Assembly (NCBI RefSeq): GCF_014841105.1
Contig: NZ_JACYWE010000002.1
Coordinates: 220,434 to 284,433 of the forward strand
DNA length: 64,000 nt
From: Lolliginicoccus lacisalsi
Lineage (GTDB): Bacteria > Actinomycetota > Actinomycetes > Mycobacteriales > Mycobacteriaceae
Direction of reading: 5' to 3'
The notes beneath the pieces are model-generated. The model was not told the DNA's origin. It saw nothing but the letters and a program-made list of their open reading frames with translations, and ran no database searches. This document shows positions 59,966 through 64,000 of the stretch, piece by piece. The translations under genes and the position numbers were made by a program. Within the stretch, counting starts at the first letter, position 1. Each line of letters starts with the position of its first letter.

Positions 59966-60616
59966 ATGGCAAACCCCGGCACGCCCCTCATCGCCGTACT
60001 GCTCGACCGCTCCGGATCGATGGCCACGATCAAGAAGGACATGGAAGCTGGCTTCGCCGCGCTCATCGCCAAGCAGGCAGAGTTGCCCGGCACCGCCCTC
60101 GTCACCCTGTCGCAGTTCGACACCCACTACGAGGACGTCTTCCCGCCCATCCCCGCCAGCGAGGTCACCGGCCTGAACCTCCAGCCTCGCGGGCTCACCG
60201 CCCTCCTCGACGCCCTCGGCCGCTTCGTCACCGAGATCCGCGACGAGCTCCACCGCGCCGAGACCATGCACGCGGATACCGGGCCCGACAAGGTGATCGT
60301 GGTCGTGATCACCGACGGGCACGAGAACGCCAGCAACACCTGGACCGTCGAAGGCGTCCGGGACCTCGTTTCCGGGCAGCAGGACAACCACGGCTGGGAA
60401 TTCGTCTTCCTTGGCGCGAACCTCGATGCCGTCGAAGTGGGCCGCGACCTCGGCTTCCACGCCGATCGCTCGCTGACCTACAGCGCCGACCCCGACGGAG
60501 TGGAGGATGCGATGGAGTTGCTGTCCGACTACGTCGAACGGTCCCGCAGCACCCCTGGATCCCCCACCGGATTCAGCGCCGACGACCGGCGCCGCGCCAT
60601 CGGCGAACAGGACTGA
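59966..60616 (+). CDS. VWA-domain protein (MIDAS intact)
   Basis: 216 residues, cytosolic. The metal site is complete: DRSGS (14-18), the Thr in RGLTALLDALG, and the Asp in VVITDGHENAS. The start (TPLIAVLLDRSGSMATIKKDMEAGFAALI) and end (ADPDGVEDAMELLSDYVERSR) are typical of bacterial single-domain VWA proteins. VWA domains bind protein partners through a metal; the partner here is unknown but may be the RNase H-like or methylase-like protein. GAAGGAAA precedes the ATG. Confidence 0.85.
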   Translation: MANPGTPLIAVLLDRSGSMATIKKDMEAGFAALIAKQAELPGTALVTLSQFDTHYEDVFPPIPASEVTGLNLQPRGLTALLDALGRFVTEIRDELHRAETMHADTGPDKVIVVVITDGHENASNTWTVEGVRDLVSGQQDNHGWEFVFLGANLDAVEVGRDLGFHADRSLTYSADPDGVEDAMELLSDYVERSRSTPGSPTGFSADDRRRAIGEQD

Positions 60617-60692
60617 TCCCTACGCCCACCGCTGCGCCGCGGCCCTGCGCGACGCGAACACCGCAAGACCATCCAGAAGAAAGTAGGACACC

Positions 60693-61325
60693 ATGAAGAA
60701 CACCCTCCCCACCGCATCGGCGGCCCTCGCGCTCGCCGTGCTCCTCACCGGCTGCGCCACCACCCCGGCCGATGGCTCCGGAACCCGCGCCGTCGAGGAT
60801 GCACCCGCTGCTTCCGCCCCGGGCGCCGAGCCCGCCGCTGATGCTCCGGCCAGCGAGCCGGAAGGCAGCACCAGCACCGCGTTCGGCACGCGCGGCAACC
60901 CGATCCCGGTCGGCACCACTGTCGAGCTCGGACCTGACTGGCAGGTCAACGTCGTATCGGTCACCGCGGACGCGACACCCATCGTGCTTGCCCAGAATCC
61001 GTTCAACGATGAGCCCGTTCCCGGCCGCCAGTTCGTGATGGCCCGGCTCTCGCTCACTTACACCGGCGACGAGTCCGGCACCCCCTGGCTCGACCTCACC
61101 ACCAAGTACGTCGGAGCGGACGGCAACGCCTACGCCCATGGCTCCAACGACTACTGCGGCGTCTTCCCCGAGCCGATCAGCGACGTCAACGAGCAGTTCC
61201 CGGGCGCGACCCGCGAGGCCAACCAGTGCTGGTCCGTGCCGTCCGAAGCCGTCGCGGGCGGAGTCATCCTCATCGAGGAGAGCTTCAGCTTCGATGACAC
61301 CCGCGTGTTCTTCCAGGGCGGATAG
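60693..61325 (+). CDS. DUF4352-like lipoprotein
   Basis: 210 residues. Lipobox LLTGC (Cys21), an Ala/Pro-rich linker to about residue 70, then the DUF4352-type immunoglobulin-like fold: TRGNPIPVGTTVELGPDWQVNVVSV, RQFVMARLSLTYTGDESG. Two Cys (SNDYCGVFPEP and ANQCWSVP) probably pair. Related lipoproteins are often exported and sit near stress genes; its exact role is unknown. AAGAAAGTAGGA lies before the ATG. Confidence 0.8.
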   Translation: MKNTLPTASAALALAVLLTGCATTPADGSGTRAVEDAPAASAPGAEPAADAPASEPEGSTSTAFGTRGNPIPVGTTVELGPDWQVNVVSVTADATPIVLAQNPFNDEPVPGRQFVMARLSLTYTGDESGTPWLDLTTKYVGADGNAYAHGSNDYCGVFPEPISDVNEQFPGATREANQCWSVPSEAVAGGVILIEESFSFDDTRVFFQGG

Positions 61326-61461
61326 CCGCGCCCGCGCCCGCGGTCCCCGCGCCCGCGCCCGCGGTCCCCGCGCCCGCTTCCGGGAGCCAGCGGATGTGTG
61401 CGGTTTTGCATCCACCCCCTGAACCCACGGGCCGTCCGAGGGGGCATTCGGTAACACATGC
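61326..61461. repeat. 21-bp tandem array and family B palindromic element, copy 4
   Basis: The unit starting CCGCGCCCGCGCCCGCGG is repeated from 61326 (2.6 copies). Family B copy 4 lies at 61396-61461: GTGTGCGGTTTTGCATCC ... GGGGGCATTCGGTAACACATGCG, with a longer centre. A 9-bp array (GCGCCCGCC) follows at about 61490-61531. Confidence 0.7.
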
Positions 61462-61538
61462 GAGGTCCGGAACGGCGCGGTGCCAGACCCCGGCGCCCGC
61501 CGCGCCCGCCGCGCCCGCCGCGCCCGCCGCGCAGATGA

Positions 61539-61572
61539 AACTGGCCTGCTTCCCGGAGGAGGCAGGCCAGTT
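61539..61572 (-). terminator. Hairpin terminator of the VanW gene
   Basis: Arms AACTGGCCTGC/GCAGGCCAGTT with a 12-base loop, 11 bases beyond the VanW stop. Confidence 0.65.
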
Positions 61573-61582
61573 CACGCCGCTG

Positions 61583-62500
61583 CTAGCGGCAGTAGACGGT
61601 GGGCAGCGGGTCGTAGACGACGGTGCGGGTGTTGCGGGAGATCTCGGCACCGGTGCCGGCGTTGCGGATGATGCGGGTGTCGCTGGTGGTGAAGCCAGGC
61701 GATCCGTTGGTGGGGATGCAGTTGGGTCCGGCGGCCAGGGTGATGGTCCCGGGCTGGGTGTAGTTCCAGCGGCCACCGTTCACGGATTCGACGTTGACGG
61801 TCTTGGTGCCGATGATGCGCACGGTGACGGAGCTGGCGTTGGCGAAGGCCTCGATGCGCACGCTATTGGGCGAGGTGTTGCGGAACTTCACGTCGAGCAC
61901 TCCCTGCCAGACGGTGGCCTCGCGCCCGGCCGGGTAGCGCGAGATGTAGTAGGAGTGCTCGTGGTGCTCCACGTCCTGCATGCCCGCGAAGTACGAGGCA
62001 TTGAACAAGGTGGTGGCGAACTGGGAGATGCCGCCGCCGATGGCCTTGCCCGGGCGACCGTTGGAGATCACGCCGGCTTCGATGTAGCCCTGCGCGGTTC
62101 CGCGCGGGCCGGTGTAGCCGTTGAGCGAGAAGACCGCGCCCGGAGCCACGACAGCCCCATTGACCTGCTCGGCAACACGACGGATGTTCACGCCCGAGTC
62201 GGCCGCGAAGCCGCTCGTGGTGAACTCGCCGATCACCTGGTTGGTCTGCGGCGTGGCAACGGGCGGCTGCGGCGCTGAGGGCGCGGGCGGCGCGGGAGGA
62301 GCCTGAGGCGCTGGCGGGAGGAGGCCCTCGGAGCCATTGGGCGGCACCGGGATCTCCGGCAGCTCGATCACGGGAGCCGGACCTGGCAGGTTCAACGAGT
62401 CCCACAGATCACCCAGCGGATCGGCCGCGGCCGGGGCAGCCCCAGCAAGAACAAGTGCGACTCCGGCACCCGCTGCAGACAACTTTCCCAACAACCGCAT
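61583..62500 (-). CDS. Secreted VanW-family protein
   Basis: 305 residues with a signal peptide ending PAAA, a Pro-rich linker (residues 43-85) and a VanW domain. Typical motifs are VIGEFTTSGFAADSGVNIRRVAEQVNGAVVAPGAVFSLN, IGGGISQFATTLFNASYFAGM and HHEHSYYISRYPAGREATVWQG. VanW proteins accompany wall remodelling, but their reaction is not settled. GAGGAG precedes the ATG. The upstream region is divergent with the XRE gene and contains a family A repeat. Confidence 0.9.
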   Translation of the reverse strand: MRLLGKLSAAGAGVALVLAGAAPAAADPLGDLWDSLNLPGPAPVIELPEIPVPPNGSEGLLPPAPQAPPAPPAPSAPQPPVATPQTNQVIGEFTTSGFAADSGVNIRRVAEQVNGAVVAPGAVFSLNGYTGPRGTAQGYIEAGVISNGRPGKAIGGGISQFATTLFNASYFAGMQDVEHHEHSYYISRYPAGREATVWQGVLDVKFRNTSPNSVRIEAFANASSVTVRIIGTKTVNVESVNGGRWNYTQPGTITLAAGPNCIPTNGSPGFTTSDTRIIRNAGTGAEISRNTRTVVYDPLPTVYCR

Positions 62501-62898
62501 TTCTACTCCTCAGCCGAATCGCGTACTTGCTCAACATAGTGCATCCCCGACCAAAGCCGCACGTTGAGGGGTTGTGGCGAGACATTGGACCCGGTACGGC
62601 AACGCCCGCGCGCGACCACTGCCCTTGGCTCGCAGCCACACTCGGCCGCAGCTCCGCTCTTTGTCGCGTCGCTTCTCGTCGCGTCGCTGCCCGATCAGTC
62701 CCTGGCCGCCGGTTCGCCGCGCTCCAATCCGCCGCGCTCCGTCCGAGTGGAAACTTTTCCCCCGTGGAGCGGGAAAATCTTCCACCAACGCGGCATCCTC
62801 GCTCGTCAGCCAGCAGCTCCCGGGCCACCAGCTCACACCCCACCGCCGTGCGGGAACAGCGCGTCGCCGGGTAACCCCACCTCGCGATGACAACTTTT
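62501..62898. other. Divergent gap VanW/XRE with family A element
   Basis: Apart from the repeats at 62714-62785, nothing coding is supported here; the right end is the XRE promoter. Confidence 0.5.
62714..62785. repeat. 15-bp tandem pair and family A palindromic element, copy 4
   Basis: TCGCCGCGCTCCAA and CCGCCGCGCTCCGT form a tandem pair before the 39-bp palindrome at 62747-62785 (GTGGAAACTTTTCCCCC ... GGGAAAATCTTCCAC). Confidence 0.75.
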
Positions 62899-62928
62899 CT
62901 TGACATCCGATGTCAAGTTCTCTTTACT
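62899..62928 (+). promoter_or_regulatory. Promoter with overlapping operator for the XRE operon
   Basis: TTGACA (62900-62905) and TTTACT (62923-62928) are 17 bases apart, a strong housekeeping promoter. CTTGACATCCGATGTCAAG (62899-62917) is a palindrome with 8-bp arms that covers the -35 element. The start codon follows the -10 box by six bases, so the message is probably leaderless and the regulator represses itself. Confidence 0.75.
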
Positions 62929-62934
62929 TGAAGT

Positions 62935-63159
62935 GTGCCTCGCGAATCACACCCCACCGCCGTGCGGGAACAGCGCATCGCCGCGGGAATCACCCAGGCC
63001 GATCTTGCCCACGCGTGCGGGACGAGCCGCCAGACGATCGTGTCGATCGAGGGTGGGCAATACAGCCCGAGCGTGTGGCTGGCCCTGCGGATCGCGCGCG
63101 CCCTCCATGCCGACGTGGAATCCCTGTTCCCACTCCCCACCATCGAGGAAGCCCCATGA
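62935..63159 (+). CDS. XRE-family regulator (Cro/CI type, 74 residues)
   Basis: A small helix-turn-helix protein: VREQRIAAGITQADLAHACGTSRQTIVSIEGGQYSPSVWLALRIARAL, then DVESLFPLP. This is the common YgzD/Xre type that pairs with a membrane protein gene. GTG codons at 62933 (out of frame) and 62935 overlap; the latter is used. The stop overlaps the start of the next gene (ATGA). Confidence 0.9.
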   Translation: MPRESHPTAVREQRIAAGITQADLAHACGTSRQTIVSIEGGQYSPSVWLALRIARALHADVESLFPLPTIEEAP

Positions 63160-63635
63160 GCAACTCCGTGTTCATCCGCGCCATGCACGCCATTGGCGAC
63201 TTCGAGAGCCCGTTCTACAGCGAGGAACGCGACCGCGACGTGTGGAACGAAGCCTCTGCCGCGGGGTTCCAGCTGATGCTGTGGTCCGGCCTCGTCGCAG
63301 CCGTCGCCCTTCCCTGGATCGCGGGCAGCACCGGAACCTGGATAGCGATGGGCATCCTCGTTGTCGTCGGGGCGATCTCTTGGTGCACCATGCTGTACGC
63401 GAGCGCCCTGAACGTCGACCCCATGGCACGCACCCGCCTCGGTGCCCGTGCGATCCTCGCTTTCACGCTGGTCATCGCCGCGATCATCAGCATTGCGATC
63501 CATCTGCGCAGCACCTACTCCGGCGCGAGCGGCGTCGCAGGCAGCCTCACCGATGGCTTCCTGACGGGCGCGATCATCGGCGCTATCGGTGGTGCCATTG
63601 CCCTCGCAGTGGTGCGCAAGCGGAGCCGGGGCTAG
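63156..63635 (+). CDS. Four-span membrane protein paired with the XRE regulator
   Basis: 159 residues: a soluble start (MSNSVFIRAMHAIGDFESPF, with YSEERDRDVWNEAS) and four membrane segments (about 37-55, 63-82, 98-115 and 134-152), ending KRSRG. This arrangement (small XRE regulator plus small membrane protein) is frequent and may sense membrane or cell-wall state. Function unknown. Confidence 0.8.
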   Translation: MSNSVFIRAMHAIGDFESPFYSEERDRDVWNEASAAGFQLMLWSGLVAAVALPWIAGSTGTWIAMGILVVVGAISWCTMLYASALNVDPMARTRLGARAILAFTLVIAAIISIAIHLRSTYSGASGVAGSLTDGFLTGAIIGAIGGAIALAVVRKRSRG

Positions 63636-63664
63636 CGCTCCTCGGGAGAACGCGCCCACCGGTT

Positions 63665-63720
63665 GTGTTCACTGTTGCACCCTCGAACGTGGTGATCCGG
63701 GCGCAAAACCGCACACTTCC
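63665..63720. repeat. Family B palindromic element, copy 5
   Basis: 56 bp: GTGTTCACTGTTGCACCC ... GGGCGCAAAACCGCACACTTCC, in the convergent gap at the right end. Confidence 0.75.
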
Positions 63721-63798
63721 GGGCGCGGTGCCACGACCCGCTGGGCCTGCTGGCGCCGCCCGCGGAATCCCGCCGCTGGGCCGCCCCCCGCCGCCGGA

Positions 63799-63920
63799 GT
63801 GGAAACTTTTCCCCCGTGGAGCGGGAAAAGTTTCCACCAGAGCGGACACCACCAGAGCGGACACCACCAGCGCGGACACCACCAGAGCGGACACCACCAG
63901 AGCGGACACCACCAGAGCAC
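63799..63920. repeat. Family A palindromic element, copy 5, with 15-bp tandem array
   Basis: 39-bp palindrome at 63799-63837 (GTGGAAACTTTTCCCCC ... GGGAAAAGTTTCCAC), then five or more 15-bp units ACCACCAGAGCGGAC, one with a single change. The gap 63636-63949 holds no gene. Confidence 0.8.
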
Positions 63921-63949
63921 GGAGGCCACGCAGCCACCGCCGGAACCCC

Positions 63950-64000
63950 CTAGTCGCCGGTGAAGGTGGGGCGGCGGCCTTCCATGCGGGCCTGGCGGGC
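63950..64000 (-). CDS. C-terminus of a probable enoyl-CoA hydratase/isomerase (5' end outside window)
   Basis: Only the last 16 codons are present: ARQARMEGRRPTFTGD then stop. The ending EGRRPTFTG is typical of enoyl-CoA hydratase/crotonase-family proteins, but the fragment is too short to be certain. Confidence 0.5.
   Translation of the reverse strand, partial: ARQARMEGRRPTFTGD

Noticed and set aside
45760-60616. Assignment of the island to BREX, DISARM or Zorya
   Set aside because: No PglZ, BrxL, DrmA/B or ZorA/B homologue was recognised; only the hsdMSR part matches a known system.
63835-63920. Possible CRISPR array
   Set aside because: The repeat is a direct 15-bp tandem without spacers and without cas genes.
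1-64000. tRNA, rRNA, riboswitch, IS element or integrase
   Set aside because: None was recognised when reading; a tRNAscan/Rfam/ISfinder search would be needed to exclude them fully.

Overview
The window is 64 kb of high-GC actinobacterial DNA. Several things point to the mycolic-acid group (Mycobacteriales/Corynebacteriales): a perfect mycobacterial-type LexA box, a gluABCD glutamate transporter, an ECF sigma factor with a copper operon and SigC-type promoters, an MT0933/Rv0909-like antitoxin-family protein, CRP/GlxR-like sites, VanW, and many GTG and probably leaderless starts. The genus cannot be fixed from sequence reading alone. No rRNA, tRNA, CRISPR array, IS transposase or integrase was seen.

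Left part (1-31 kb) is mostly metabolism and small regulator pairs. It holds the end of a sugar ABC permease, a VOC protein behind a promoter with a LexA box, an NmrA-like protein divergent from a TetR repressor with palindromic operators between them, and a fused indolepyruvate ferredoxin oxidoreductase divergent from an Lrp regulator. A copper block follows (CopC-CopD fusion, YcnI, ECF sigma factor, zinc anti-sigma factor) with two matching ECF promoters. Then come an alcohol dehydrogenase/thioesterase pair, an alpha/beta hydrolase, an unusual aconitase, a small secreted protein with a CRP-like site, an FAD dehydrogenase/SDR pair, a multi-domain lipoprotein, a SRPBCC protein, a carboxylesterase, an acetate-type symporter with its DUF485 partner, and a molybdopterin oxidoreductase divergent from a TetR regulator.

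Middle part (31-45 kb) holds a tiny PorA-like peptide gene, a LytS/LytTR two-component system fused by overlapping codons to a second SSS-family symporter, two tandem paralogous membrane proteins with proline-rich tails, gluABCD, a secreted lipase-like lipoprotein coupled to a DCC thiol oxidoreductase, and an antitoxin-family protein built on 11-residue repeats.

Right part (45-61 kb) looks like an accessory or defence island. It has a large P-loop GTPase, a complete type I restriction-modification operon (hsdM-hsdS-hsdR), an amidase, a helix-turn-helix protein fused to an apparently inactive N6-adenine-methylase fold, and a divergent operon of a small Cys-rich protein, an RNase H-like protein with an altered active site, and a VWA-domain protein. 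The same 15-bp palindrome (GATAACC-S-GGTTATC) lies upstream of hsdM and in the divergent region of the methylase-like gene, so the two units may be co-regulated. I regard this as the best candidate for an undescribed system here.

A second theme is the intergenic DNA. At least four families of palindromic elements (39 bp, 56 bp, about 47 bp, and a 28-bp perfect palindrome with an expanded copy) are scattered between genes, in convergent, tandem and divergent gaps alike. Many sit beside a short tandem array whose sequence differs at each place.
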